Assembly: GCA_027972325.1 (NCBI GenBank)
Contig: JAPMOS010000023.1
Coordinates: forward strand, 320,001 to 384,000
From: Paratrimastix pyriformis
Lineage: Eukaryota > Preaxostyla > Paratrimastigidae
Direction: 5' to 3'
Length of the DNA stretch: 64,000 nt
Numbering within the stretch: position 1 is the first letter of the stretch; each line of letters begins with the position of its first letter. The notes beneath the pieces were generated by a model that did not search any database, was not told the DNA's origin, and saw only the letters and a program-made list of their open reading frames with translations. A program made the translations under genes and the position numbers. Positions 44,301 through 63,837 of the stretch are shown piece after piece.

Positions 44301-46742
44301 GCTCACCTGCCTCATGCCTCATGCTCTCCGGTTCTCGTTCCCACGGTGCTGCGCAGGGCCACCCAGGGGGGCGTGGTCTACGTCTCCTCTGACGAGAACG
44401 GCGCCTCGGCCCGCGTCCGCACGCTGGCCGTCCGGCGAGAGGCCGAGCGGACCTTCAGCCGCCGCAACGAGGACGGCGACGACCCCGACCCGCCCACCCT
44501 CGCCATGTACGGCTGCCACGCCGAGTGTCCGCCCCGCGCCCACCGTCCCCCCGTCATCCCCCATCCATCCCCTCATCACCCCCTCATCACCCCCTCATCA
44601 CCCCATCACCCCCCATCACCCCCCATCACCCCCCCATCATCCCCCATCATCCCCCCCCCCCCCCCCCCCCCCCGCCCCATTGGGTTGCCGCCTGGCTGTT
44701 GCCGGTTGGCCCTGGGTGCTGCTGGCGCAGTCAACCGGGCCGAGGGGCAGGGCGGGGTGCTCTTCGCCCGGGCCAAGGGCTCCTGGCTGGAGATCGCCAA
44801 CTGCACCATGCGCTTCAACCACGCCCGCAAGACAGGCTCCGTGGTCCGCACTGCCCTCCCCCCGCCCCCGCCACTGCCGCCCCGCCACTGCCGCCCCGCC
44901 ACTGCCGCCCCGCCACTGCCGCCGGTCCTCCCCCACATTGACGGGCCCTCCTCACTTCCGGCTCGCCTTCTCACGCCTTCATCGCCGTCGGGTGGGCGGT
45001 GGGGACGTGGGGGCAGATCTACGACGAGGGTGTGGGGCTGCTGCGGATCAACGGGACGGCCATGGTGCGCAACCACGCCCTGGACACGGTCAACGTGCAC
45101 ACGGCCCACGGGCAGACCTTCGAGTCGCACGTCGAGATGCGCGACTGCCTGCTGGCCAACAACACCGGCACGGGGCTCTTCCTCCACGGCGACCAGACCG
45201 GTCCGCCACTGGTGGGGCTCGGGACACGGGGCTCGGGGCTCGGGGCTCTTCCTCCACGGCGACCAGGCGGGTTCGTCTCGTCCGGACGACGACGGGAACG
45301 GAACGCATGATCCATCCACAGATTCATTGACCTCCTCCCCTCGCGGCCTGCTGGCAGCCGTGGTCCGGGGCCTGCTGGAGGGGTGCCGCCTGGAGAACAA
45401 CACCGTCATCGACTACCCGGCGACCCCCGTGCCGGCCGTGGCCAACATGTTCTGCCAGACCAACGCCTGGATCTCCCGCGACCCGGCCACGGTCGCCACG
45501 GGGCCCGACGGGGCCGCCTGGATGGTCTGCGGGGCCGGCTGCGAGCCCGAGCCGACTTCGGCCCCTGGCGCATGCGGTCCGCCCTGCCCCCGCCCCGTCC
45601 CGCTCGGCTCTGGCGCCGGGATGCAAGGTTGCCTGCCCCGAGTCTCGGGTCTCTGCATCATTGTCTGACCGAAGGTCGCGTTCGTGCCGGTCGGCCTGGG
45701 CGTGTGGGGGCGCAGAGATCCCCGCGCCCAAGATCGGGGCCGTGGTGATGGTGTACGACGTGAAGGACGGCATGCTGGACATGGACAAGATCCACATCAC
45801 CGCATACGGCGCCTACCCCATCCAGCCCATGGTCTGCACACGGCACACGGCACACGGCACACGGCACACTGCACACTGCACACTGTGGGCGTGTCCGCAG
45901 CTGCGGGTGAGCTCGCCCGACGGCACGGAGACCCGCACCGTGCCGGTGTCCTTCGTCAACCCGGTCCTCCTCGACACGGCCGCCTCCCTCTCCTTCAAGG
46001 CCACCTGTCCGCGCCCCGCCCCTTCCCCTTCCTTGCCCCGCCGCCCCCAGCCGCGCCTCCGCTCACGGCCCACCTCCGTTCGCTCGTCCTGTTCCCTGCC
46101 CCCTGCCCCGGGCAGCCCCGTTGAACTTCGAGTTGAGCAGTGACGGGCGGAGCTGGTCGGCCCTGTACCCGGTGCACCTGGGGCTGCCCATGGCCCTGGG
46201 CACCATCCTGACCATCATCTTCGCCAGCATCGGGGGCGTCCTCCTGGCCGCCGCCGGGGCGGTCTGGTTCTACTGCTACAGGCTCCGCCGCTCGCCCGGC
46301 GCCGTCCATCGCGGGGTCCGTCGAGGGCGGTGCAGGGAAGGGCAGGGAAGGGCAGGGAAGGGCAGGGAAGGGCAGGGCAGGGAAGGGCAGGGAGGGGCAG
46401 GGAGGGGCAGGGAAGGGCGGAGAAGGGCAGGGAGGAGCAGGGAGGGGCAGGGAGGGGCAGGGAGGGGCGGGGAAGGGCAGGGAAGGGCAGGGAAGGGCAG
46501 GGCAGGGAGGGGCAGGGAGGGGCAGGGAGGGGCAGGGAGGGGCGGGGAAGGGCAGGGAAGGGCGGGGCCGCTCCCTTGTTCAGGGAGCCGGCTGGGGGTG
46601 GGCAACTCGCTCAATGGATCTCCCCTCGGCCTCGCCACCCCTCGCGCAGGAGTACGAGCCCCTCCCGGGCGCCGAGAAGGACCTCGTCGTGGGCGCGGAG
46701 GCCCCCAGCCTGCCCCCGACGCTGGGCTCCATCCAAGAATAG
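41349..46742 (+). CDS. large beta-helix (pectin-lyase-fold) type I surface protein
   Basis: MMFRRVSLLFLFCVALRFVDA is a clear signal peptide. The next part (NIVVSPQHGTDSDSCG followed by PCKTLARAV) matches the DUF1565-type start of right-handed beta-helix proteins. Downstream exons repeat motifs such as GGGALYGEGV, LTLRNMSFTNNTA, GGAVLLVNCTSV, NCTFTGNTAFNGAVAGV, CHYSNNTATYGGCIYV and VAYNNSATAGGFLYL, the N-x-T-A...GGA pattern of polymorphic beta-helix surface proteins, with many N-x-S/T sequons. Near the C-terminus LGTILTIIFASIGGVLLAAAGAVWFYCYRL is a TM helix followed by a short basic/acidic tail (EYEPLPGAEKDLVV...GSIQE) to TAG 46740-46742. It is probably a cell-surface adhesin or recognition protein. 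More than ten introns mostly begin GTCCG; they hold CCCG, CATC and GGGCAGGGAA arrays, so exon borders in the middle are approximate. Confidence 0.75.
43518..43584 (+). repeat. (CCCG)n tetranucleotide array in an intron of the surface-protein gene
   Basis: About fifteen CCCG units in one intron. Confidence 0.9.
46330..46566 (+). repeat. GGGCAGGGAA-type minisatellite in the last intron of the surface-protein gene
   Basis: About 235 bp of GGGCAGGGAA/GGGCAGGGAG units. This G-rich coding-strand tract has strong G-quadruplex potential just upstream of the final exon. Confidence 0.9.
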
Positions 46743-47075
46743 GCCGCCGTTGGCCACCCAGCGGCTTTTCCTTTTCTCTTCCCCGAGCCGCCTCTCCATC
46801 CCAACCTTATTGCTTGCCCGTGGCCGCGCCGTCCCACCTGTACGTGATCGTGTGTCCGTCCTTCGCGGAGGCGCGGTGCTGCAACGGTGCCATGCTTATT
46901 CGGTGTCATGGTCCAATATCTCCTCCTCCTCCCTCCTCCCTCCTCCTTCCTCCTCATCCTCATCCTCCTCCTCTTCGTGGCGTATTGACCATCCCCTGCT
47001 TGTTCTCGTGCCTCTCTCAGTGTCGCTTGTGGAAGGAGGGCCCTTTGGTCGCGAATATCGACTGTATGTACGTTG
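46743..47075. other. convergent intergenic spacer
   Basis: It includes a CTC/CAT-rich run (about 46920-46978). No gene. Confidence 0.5.
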
Positions 47076-48011
47076 TTACGAGACCACCACCAGGGGCGAC
47101 AAAACACGAACCATCAAGACGACGGTCCACGCCAAGAGAGCGAGGCAGAATGGCAGCATCATCACAAAATGGACGGCCATGAGCAAGACAAAGGCGCCAA
47201 CACAAGAGAGAGGGAGCGCGTGCACCAGGAGGGCGAGCCGAAGGGTGGGCCCCTTGGCAGCCAAACCCTCACCCTGCGTCACCACTTCCTTGGCAAACGA
47301 CACCATGGGCCCTCGGCAGGAGAGAACCGCCCGGAGGAAGAACGTCAGGTAGTTGCCGAGGGGAATTCCAGAGGGGTTGACTGGACCAACGATCCTCCTG
47401 AGCAGGTGTTCCGTGTCGGCGCGGGCGGGGATGCCGGATTCGGCGAGGTTGCGAGCCAACTTGTTGGATAGGAGGAGGACCCACCAGCCCCCTTCGATGT
47501 ACTGCGAATAAAGCGAAAGGACCACCAGAGAAATTACTACGCGGGGTACGCGCCCTGGAGAAGGGGTTCGATGGGATGGCTTTTGGAACAGACCCCCAAG
47601 ACGGCGACTGAGCAGGAGAGCAACGAGGAAAAAGAGTGGCGGGTATGCGACGAGAGGCGAGTAGGGCGGGGCCTCCCGATTAAGATAGAACGCACGCGGC
47701 GAAGAGAAAAAAAAGCAGCTCCAGAGTAAGCAGAAAAACACGGCGAGGAGAGCGCACGGCACATCAACCCAATGCCGCCATGAACTTCTGAATAAGAACC
47801 ATTGATCATTTTGCGGGAGAAGTTTGGTATCATAGTATGCCCCGCAGATCTCGCAGCGTAAAATTCCGCTCTTCCTGACCCATTTGAGCAGACACCCCTC
47901 ATGGATGAAGGCGATGCTGCCTTTGCATTTGCAGGGCTGTAAGAGTTGGCGATGGTGCGAATTTTCAAGACATATGCGACAAATATTGTCTGGGCTCGCA
48001 GAGCGGGACAT
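47076..48011 (-). CDS. RING-CH (MARCH-type) membrane E3 ubiquitin ligase
   Basis: Start CAT 48009-48011 (MSRSASPDN). RING-CH finger at residues ~9-60: CRICLENSHHRQLLQPCKCK, GSIAFIHEGCLLKWV, RCEICGAYY, giving C-x2-C...C-x-C...H-x2-C...C-x2-C. Then several hydrophobic segments follow (VDVPCALLAVFFCLLWSCFFF, LVAYPPLFFLVALLL, RVVISLVVLSLYS, LVHALPLSCVGAFVLLMAVHFVMML and ALLAWTVVLMV). This is the layout of Doa10/MARCH6-like or smaller MARCH ligases of ER or endosomal membranes. No intron is needed: one frame of about 311 residues to the stop at 47076-47078. Divergent from VPS3. Confidence 0.85.
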   Translation of the reverse strand: MSRSASPDNICRICLENSHHRQLLQPCKCKGSIAFIHEGCLLKWVRKSGILRCEICGAYYDTKLLPQNDQWFLFRSSWRHWVDVPCALLAVFFCLLWSCFFFSSPRAFYLNREAPPYSPLVAYPPLFFLVALLLSRRLGGLFQKPSHRTPSPGRVPRVVISLVVLSLYSQYIEGGWWVLLLSNKLARNLAESGIPARADTEHLLRRIVGPVNPSGIPLGNYLTFFLRAVLSCRGPMVSFAKEVVTQGEGLAAKGPTLRLALLVHALPLSCVGAFVLLMAVHFVMMLPFCLALLAWTVVLMVRVLSPLVVVS

Positions 48012-48160
48012 ACCACCCGGAAACACGACTGTAGCGGTGGGCTGCCGGCATTCAGAGCGAGTCGAACCAGTACACTCTCGACTATCCCGATTCCTCGTCG
48101 CGCCACGGTTTCTGGGCGAACTCAGGTTTGCTTTGGACGAAACCCAGAACGCTTGCGACT
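48012..48160. promoter_or_regulatory. 149-bp divergent gap (RING-CH ligase / VPS3) with CCGGAAA
   Basis: CCGGAAA lies at 48017-48023, 5 bp from the RING-CH start codon. Confidence 0.5.
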
Positions 48161-56767
<8,607 letters not shown>

Positions 56768-57256
56768 GGCCCCTCCCTCCTCCTCCCTCCTCCATCCCCC
56801 CTCCCCCCCCCCCTCCATCCCCCCCCTCCCCCCATCTCCTCACCCCGATCGATGTGCCCCACGGCCGCGGATGCCTTCTTTTCGGCCCTCCCTTTCCAAG
56901 ACCAAGAAGACCGCCCCCTCGGGCCGCCACGACACGAACCGGGTGGAGGATGCAAAGAGCCCTGGGCATGGGCAATGTGCCGCGAAGGACGGGCGGGCGC
57001 CTCCTCACCGGGTACTGGTTGCCACGGGGCCGCGACGGAGGGCCTGGCGCCACTGGGCACGGCAAAGGCGAAGAGGAACGATGTTCAAAACAAAAAGCGA
57101 GGGAGGGAGCGAGAGTTGGAGGGATGGAGCCAGGGGTGGGGGACCTGAGAAGGGTGGGGGGTGGGGGGCCTGAGAAGGGTGGGGGGCGGCCAGGAGAGCC
57201 GGCGCCGAAAATGCGAACAGCAGGCAGCAGCACGGGCAACAACCATCGTCGTGCAT
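56768..57256. other. convergent intergenic spacer
   Basis: C-rich then G-rich sequence, with a short duplication of GCCTGAGAAGGGTGGGGGG near 57145-57190. No gene. Confidence 0.5.
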
Positions 57257-58492
57257 TCACAGCATCTCCACGGTGAGGCCCAGCGTGTACCGGTCGAGCT
57301 GCTGGCTGAGCCAGCTCCACCCGTCAGGTGGAGCCTGCCGTGGAGGTGCTACTGGCGCTGCTGGAGCCTCGGGGGGTGCTGCCTGGGGGAGGTCGGGGTC
57401 GGGGTCAGGCTCTGCAGCCTCCTCTGGGGGGCGCGCCTCCTCGCCGGTCGAGTCGTCCGCGGCTGCTGGGACGGCAGCAGCGGTGGCCCCCCAGCCCTCG
57501 TATGGCGGCGAAGGGGGCGCCTTGAGAGCCCCGAGGGCCGGGCCGGTCTGCGGGGCCCAGTTCCACGCAGACTCCGTGGGACGGTGCGGCAGGCTCCCCA
57601 ATAACCCAAGGATTGTTCGCCGGAGGGCCAGGCGATCGCCGACCAACGTGGGCGCCCAGACGAGGGCCAGGGCAAACCACTGGATCGAGGGGAGGGCGTC
57701 TCGGACGGATTCCCCAGGGGGCGCCAGGGCCGAGGCCGCCCAGAGGGAGAGTGCGGTGAGCGCCCCGGTGAGATGGACCATCAGATGAGCGAGCGCCACG
57801 ACAACAAGAAGGGTGTTTTCGTCCGTCCAGCCGCGGTGGGGATGCTCCCCAAACAGAAACGTGACAAGGGCCCGCTTCCCAGGGCCCACAAGCCCGTCAA
57901 AGAGCTCGCCCTCTTCATGGGGGCGGCCTTCAGGGTCGCAAGGGCGGGGCAGCCCGATTTCCGAGGAAAATCCATCGTCCCGAATCTCGTTGCGAACGAC
58001 CACAATGAGCGGCAGGGCAGCGACCACCAGAGGCATGAGCTGGTTGAAGGAGGACCACCACTGGCTTGCGTCTCCCGGGTCAGAGCTGCCCATAATCGAA
58101 CATAGACTTGTGTAGCCGATAACTTCGGTTGCCAGGAGGACACAGGAAAGCGTGGGCGACCGGAGGCCGCCGAACAGGGTCCACCTAAATTGGTTGTTCG
58201 AGGGTGATGAAACCAATGATCGATCGGTGGTCAGATCCGACCTGAGAAAATCGATGGGCCATCGGCGGTCCCAAAATGCCAGGATAGAGATAGCGGGGAC
58301 AGTAAGCAAGAGGCCGCGCCGAAAGAAGGAGATCAGGGAAGGGAGGAAAGCAGATTCGTCGACTTGCAGAAGGCACACCAAGACCGCCACAAGAAACACA
58401 GCCGAAATGGAGACTGCTGTACAAATGATACCAATAATCGGGGAGAATGATATGCTGTCTCCTTTCGGCTGGTTCATTTGGGCCTTTGTCAT
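57257..58492 (-). CDS. orphan multi-pass membrane protein with Pro/Ala-rich tail
   Basis: I do not recognise a family. One uninterrupted 411-codon frame (396 if the second ATG, CAT 58475-58477, is used). Six or so hydrophobic segments include ISFSPIIGIICTAVSISAVF, GLLLTVPAISILAFW, LMPLVVAALPLIVVV, TLLVVVALAHLMVHLTGALT and IQWFALALVWAPTLV. The last ~110 residues are acidic and rich in Pro and Ala. Composition shifts from balanced at the start to GC-rich in the tail. Divergent from the Nudix gene. It lacks introns, unlike most neighbours. Confidence 0.7.
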   Translation of the reverse strand: MTKAQMNQPKGDSISFSPIIGIICTAVSISAVFLVAVLVCLLQVDESAFLPSLISFFRRGLLLTVPAISILAFWDRRWPIDFLRSDLTTDRSLVSSPSNNQFRWTLFGGLRSPTLSCVLLATEVIGYTSLCSIMGSSDPGDASQWWSSFNQLMPLVVAALPLIVVVRNEIRDDGFSSEIGLPRPCDPEGRPHEEGELFDGLVGPGKRALVTFLFGEHPHRGWTDENTLLVVVALAHLMVHLTGALTALSLWAASALAPPGESVRDALPSIQWFALALVWAPTLVGDRLALRRTILGLLGSLPHRPTESAWNWAPQTGPALGALKAPPSPPYEGWGATAAAVPAAADDSTGEEARPPEEAAEPDPDPDLPQAAPPEAPAAPVAPPRQAPPDGWSWLSQQLDRYTLGLTVEML

Positions 58493-58554
58493 TCAAAAAT
58501 CCCCTGCCTGCGCATTCGACCGGGTGTTTTCTCGCTTTTTCTGCTTGTGGTGCC
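58493..58554. promoter_or_regulatory. 62-bp divergent gap (orphan TM protein / Nudix)
   Basis: A very short gap between opposing start codons, T-rich on the plus strand. It lacks the CGGAA word present in the other four divergent gaps. Confidence 0.5.
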
Positions 58555-59629
58555 ATGACGACCGTGCAGATTGCTGGAAAGGCCGTTCCTGTGACGTCCG
58601 ACGTGAGCGCTGAACTGACCCAACTCGCTATCAACTCCAGCGTTTTCCGCGATTGGGCAAACGGTCTTGAGCCCAGGTTCCGCATCGATGCGGTCCGCAT
58701 TCAGTCCGTCGATTTGTTCGGGAGCAGAGTCGGCTTCGTCAAATGCGTTGCGACTGCCTTCGTGGATAACGAGGAGCATAAGATTCCCGGGATTCTCTTC
58801 CTTCGCGGCGGTGCCGTGGGCATTCTTTTTGAGATCCATTGCGAGGGCGCTCTGTACAGTCTTGTGGTTCGGCAGCCTCGGCTTCCCGTTGGGCGGGCGC
58901 TGTTCCCTGAAATTCCCGCTGGTTTGCGCATTTGTTTTTGTGGTCGTCATCAGTCTCCCAGGCATGCTCGATGGGTCGGGTGCGTTCAAGGGGATGGCTG
59001 CCAAAGAGATCGAGGAAGGTTCGTCTTGGGGGTCGTTTCCGCCCTGTCCGCTCATGTCACCTGGCACCCGCAGAGACGGGCATCACCATCAACGCCGCCC
59101 AGCTGGTCGACCTGACCGAGCTGGCCTACGGGGACCAGTACAAGGGCATGTACCCCTCTGTTGGTCTGGCTCCCCTCCCCCTCCCTGCCCACTTTTCCTC
59201 ATCGCCCGCCGGCTCCGCGGCTCGGGCCCTCAGGTGCGTGCGACGAGTTCATGAAACTCTTCCTCTTCCGCGAGGTCCGTGGCGTCCTCTCCCCGTCCCG
59301 TCCCGATCCCCAGCAGCCTTCTTTCCCTCCATCGCGAGCACCGGATCACCTTCCCTCCTCCCCGGCCGCCTGCTCCCCCCTGGGCGGGCCAGGCCATGAC
59401 CCGGGCCCAGCTGGACGGGCTGCGGGGCCACCTGAGCGGGCTGCGGGAGCACGGCGAGTACATCACGGTCGATATCGTGCCCTTCGAGGACCTCTGGCGG
59501 GTCGCCCCCGACGCCAAGACCCTCTCGGCCCTCTGCCTCCGCGACCGGCTCCACGCCACCGGGCGCCTCTGCCTGCCCGCCGTCGCCCCCGCCCCCGCCC
59601 CCGCCCCCGCCCCCGCCCCCGCCCACTAG
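58555..59629 (+). CDS. Nudix ADP-sugar diphosphatase (plant NUDX14 type)
   Basis: It should hydrolyse ADP-ribose or ADP-glucose-like nucleotide sugars. Start ATG 58555 (MTTVQIAGKAVPV). PEIPAGMLDGSGAFKGMAAKEIEEETGI is the Nudix box in the variant of plant AtNUDX14; it forms only after a 39-nt intron (GTTTGC...CCAG) and a second (GTTCGT...GCAG) are removed. Then YPSVG joins ACDEFMKLFLFRE across an intron beginning GTCTGG, followed by GLREHGEYITVDIVPFEDLW and DAKTLSALCLRDRL, again as in NUDX14 rather than animal NUDT5. The C-terminus ends in an Ala-Pro dipeptide run and TAG. Four short introns keep frame. Confidence 0.85.
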
Positions 59630-59760
59630 GCCTCCGGCCGGGCCTCCAAAAAGACCTCCTTCCTTTCGTTTGTGAAATAATATGTCTGGATCGAAGACCG
59701 CACGGGAGTCGGGCTGAGGTGGGAACTCCCGGGGGGGTTGAAGTGGCTACCGGTCGAAGG

Positions 59761-61847
59761 ATGGGGGGTTTCGTGACGCCTGCGCGGCTCCTTTTCTGTG
59801 CGCTCGTCCTCTTTGGTGTGACCAGGGCCGGTTTGATTTCGGTCCAAATGCTGGCCCGACACGGTGATCGGGAGCCACAATTGCAGATGCCGCTTGATCC
59901 AACGAACTGGACGGCACTCGGTGAGCTTACGCCCATAGGAATGAATCAACACTACAATCTCGGTCGGGAGGTGGTCGGGAGGTACGGTGAAATCATCCCT
60001 CGACACTTTTCTGATCGGGAGATCTGTCTGTTGTTTCTCGACCCCGCGTCCTTTTCTCAGCTCGTCTTCTCCAGACATTCGCTCGACCAACTACAACCGT
60101 GCCCTCATGAGCGCCTACGTCTGCGCTTGTTTGTAGTTTGGGGGCGATCGATCTGACATACCCCGCAACAGAGCCAGCTGCAAGGGATCTTTCCGCCCGG
60201 GTCGGGTCCCTCCATTGAAGGCACGACCACTCCGGCGCTGCCCGATTCCGTCCAGGTCCGACCGCAGCAGCAGCGTCTGATCTGCTTCACCGCCGGTTCT
60301 TGCCCCCAGCCGGTCCCGATCGTGACGGTGCCCATCGCGGCGGAGTACCTCCTGCGGCCCTTCGAGATCTGCCCGAGCGCCCTGGGGCTCCTCCAGGGGC
60401 TGGTCTTCGAGCGGGCCCCCTTCGCCTCCATGTGGGCCGCCCAGCAGCCCCTCTGCCGGACCCTGGAGGGCCTGACTGGGCTCGGGCCGGGCGCGCTGGC
60501 GGACCCGTTCACCCTGACCATGGTGGCCGACACCTTCCGCGTGGCCCGGGCCAAGGGGCGCCCGCTGCCCGCGGGGGTCACCGATGACATCTACAACCGG
60601 ACGGTGACCCTGGGGGAGGCCGTCTTCGTGGCCTGCATGCCCCTCGAGCCCCGCTGGTTCCAGCTGGCCATGGGCCCCTTCGCCGACGAGGTCCCCGCAC
60701 CCACCCTTCCTCCACACCTGTACCCACCGCTGGTGGCCTCCTCTCGGGCCCGGCACATCCTGTGGCCATCTAGGTTCTTATGTCTGCCCGTCTGCTTCCC
60801 CGTCATGTCTGCCGGCCCTGGGCCCTTGCGGTGTCTGCGTTGGGGTGCCCGGTCGGGCCCGGGCAGCTCCTGTCGAATATGGAGGCGGACCTGGCCGGCT
60901 CGGCCGCGCGGCGCCGGTACCGGCTGTACAGCGCCCACGACGACACCATCATGGCCTACATGGCGGCCGTGGGGCAGCCCCTCACCGGTCCGCACCCGCC
61001 CCCTCCGACCGGCGCCACCAGGTGATCGTCCGATCGGGCCGCCTCCCCGCCCCGAACCACCGACCGCCCTCAATACCAGTACGCTCCCCATCCCTCCCCC
61101 CAACCGCCCCACACGACACGGCGGGCACCAGAGTGGCTCCCCTACGCCGCCAATGTCGTCTGGGAGCTCCACGGCCCCGACACAAACCATTCGGTCCGCG
61201 CCCCGCCAGTCGGCCATCCCGCCCAGCCAGCCGCCAGCCAGCCAACCAGCCAGCATCCCCCATCCAGCCAGCCGCCAGCCAGCCAGCCAGCCAGCCATCC
61301 CATCCCAGCCAGCCCCCATCCCAGCCAGCCCTTCACCGATCTTTTGGTCTGTCCGTTTGGGTCGTCTGGCTGGCCAGGAGGCCTTCGTGCGGATCCTGTA
61401 CAACCCGGGGCCCTCCCTGGCGGCCCCCCGGCCCGTGCCGCACAGGGGCTGCGCAGGCAACGAGTGCACCCTCACCCAGTTCCACCAGTCTGGCGCACCC
61501 CTCCTCTCCCCTCCCCTCCCGCGGTTGCCCTTCCTCCCCAGGCTGCCCGGCCTGCCCGGCCTGCCCCGTGCGTTCATCGCCGGGTGGCGGCTGGGGTGCT
61601 GTGCATGGGCATGTGCAGGGCGCTGCGGGCCATCGCGGCTGGCCCCGGCTGGCTGGGCGACTTGTGCGGGGTGGAGGGGGCGCCCGGCGCAGGCAGCACC
61701 TTTGGGGCGGGCGCCCTGGCTGCGACCATCATCGAGGCGGCCGCCCTGGGGGCCGTCGCCCTCTTGAGCGCAGTCGCCTGGCGCGCTCGGCGCACCTTCA
61801 GTCCGTCCGCCGCGCCGCGCCACGCCTGGGGCCGGGCGGAGTTTTAG
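59761..61847 (+). CDS. histidine acid phosphatase, lysosomal type, membrane anchored
   Basis: A secretory or lysosomal phosphomonoesterase of the histidine phosphatase clan. Start ATG 59761. A signal peptide (RLLFCALVLFGVTRAGLISV) precedes QMLARHGDREP, the RHG catalytic box. Two short introns, 60026-60074 (GTCTGT...CCAG) and 60119-60171 (GTCTGC...ACAG), restore YIRSTNYNRALMSAY, the conserved R-S-T segment. Downstream, SNMEADLAG and RRRYRLYSAHDDTIMAYMAAV carry the HD catalytic motif. VVWELHGPDTN and FVRILYNPG are also family-typical. A C-terminal helix (GALAATIIEAAALGAVALLSAVAW) and a basic tail give a type I anchor. One intron (about 61180-61340) is an AGCC/CAGC-rich array. Confidence 0.85.
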
Positions 61848-62398
61848 GGGCCGGAGAGGGCGGCACCCGCCCACCACCCCGCCGCTGCTCACCCGTGGAC
61901 CTGGGTGGCGCATGGGCGTGTGGGTGTGCGTCTGTGTTGGGCTGCGCAGAGCGGGCCGTGAGCCGGCTGGGCAGCGCCGAGGGCATCCTCTGACAAGGCC
62001 GCCCCGCCTCTCGCGGCTTGGCCACCGAGCTCCCCCCACCGTCGCCTGCCATCAGGCCGACCTTCCCCCGTTCCGTCCCCCAACCGGCCCTCCCTGAGGA
62101 CTCCCTCCCGCGGCGGTGCGGCGGTCCCGGCCACCGCTGCCGGGCCATCCTCTGGGCCGCCAGGACGAGGGGCCCCACCCCTGCCCGCCGTCTTGTTCCC
62201 CGCCACCCCTGCCAGCTCCCCGTTTCGGCGTCGGCTCTCCGTTCAGCGATCGCGCATACATCCATCAGCGGCTCTCCGTTCAGCGATCGCGCATACATCC
62301 ATCAGCGGCTCTCCGTTCAGCGATCGCGCATACATCCATCAGCGGCTCTCCGTTCAGCGATCGCGCACGCACACACACAGCACCGGGGGCCGTCGGAT
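61848..62398. other. convergent intergenic spacer with 37-bp tandem repeat
   Basis: GC-rich spacer between the acid phosphatase and MSH2. It holds the tandem array described separately and no gene. Confidence 0.6.
62233..62366 (+). repeat. 37-bp tandem repeat, 3.6 units
   Basis: Unit starts are at 62233, 62270, 62307 and 62344, each beginning GGCTCTCCGTTCAGCGATCG. Units are identical and contiguous, without spacers, and each contains the palindrome GCGATCGC. Confidence 0.95.
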
Positions 62399-63788
62399 TT
62401 ATTGGGCTGCCACGGGGGCAGCGGCGGCGGCCTGGGCAGGGCCGGGGCTGGGCAAGGGCTGGGGCTGGGCAGGGCCGGGGCTGGGCAAGGGCGCCGCGTT
62501 GGGGGCGGGCGAGGGCCCGCAGATGGCCTGCACGGCCTGGGCGGTCTCCTCGGGGCCCATCTGGGGGAGCCGCCCGCCCCGGAGCAAGGTGAGGAGGCCA
62601 GTTGGTCGGCCCCATGGGCGGGTGGCAGGGGGGCCAAAGACCCAGAAGCGAGGGCGGGGGGGGGGGGGGGGGGGGGGGGGGGCGCACCTTGTCGAGGGGC
62701 AGCTGGGCGAACCGGGCCAGCACGTCCTCCGCCTGCTCCTTCACTGCAGCCGCCCCGCCCAGCAACACGCCGTCCAACCCCCGAGGAGGGTGAGGGCGGG
62801 CCGGCGGCCCGAGAAGGGGAGAGATCGTCGGGGGCATGCAGGCACCCATGCGGGCAGGCGGGCAGGCGGGCAAGTTGGTGGGGGACAGGGAGGGCCGGGC
62901 GGTGGGCAGACTGGTGGCCGAGGGGGCCGCGCCCAAGGTGCCTGCCTGCTCGAGGTCGGCCAGCTTGGCCCGGGCCACGGCCAGCACGTCCGCCGGGAAG
63001 GCCGCCATCTCGGCCACGTGGATGCCGAAGCTCCGCTCGCAGGGCCCTGCTCGGCCCGGCCCGCCGCCACGCCACCGCCGTCACCCCGCCATTGATGATG
63101 AAGGGGGAGCCGCGTTGCCATCGGATGCCTTCGAGGCCCTGATCCCGATGGCTCGGGCGGGTGGGGGGCCTCCCTCCGTCTTGGGCCAGACGGGGGCTGG
63201 GGGCAGGGGTGGCGGGTGGCGGGTGGCGGGTGGCTGGGGGCGGACCGGGCATCACCTTGTAGAGGAAGACCAGCCGGGACTCCTCGGCGATGGCGCTCAC
63301 GTGGCAGTTGGCGATGGCCGGGTTGCGGGCCCCCAGCTCGGTTAGCTCTGGGGTGCCAGCAGGGATGTGACAAACCATCTGGGCGGGCGGCGGGGCGGCG
63401 GGGCGGCGGGGCGGCGGGGCGGCGGGGCGGCGGGGCGGCGGGGCGGCGGGCGGCGGGCGGGCGGGCGGGCGGGGGGGCGGACCGTGGAAGTGGGTCGAGA
63501 AGAGGGTCGGTGCGCGGATGGCGGTGGCGATGTGCTCGGCGATGGCCCAGGCCAGCCCGAAGCCGTCGTATGTGGAGGTGCCCCGGCCCAGCTCGTCGAT
63601 AATCAGCAGCGACCGCGAGCTGGCAGCCTGCCGCAACCCATCCACCCCCCCACATGCAAAAGGTGAAGCATGATGGCAAACGGGGCACACGGATAGGGGG
63701 CACACGGATGGGGGAGCACACGGATGGGGGGGACACACGAATGGGGGGGCACACGCACACGCACACGCACACGCGCACACACACACAC

Positions 63789-63837
<49 letters not shown>

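Noticed and set aside
62233-62366. CRISPR-like array
   Set aside because: The 37-bp units are directly abutting with no spacers, and the host is a eukaryote.
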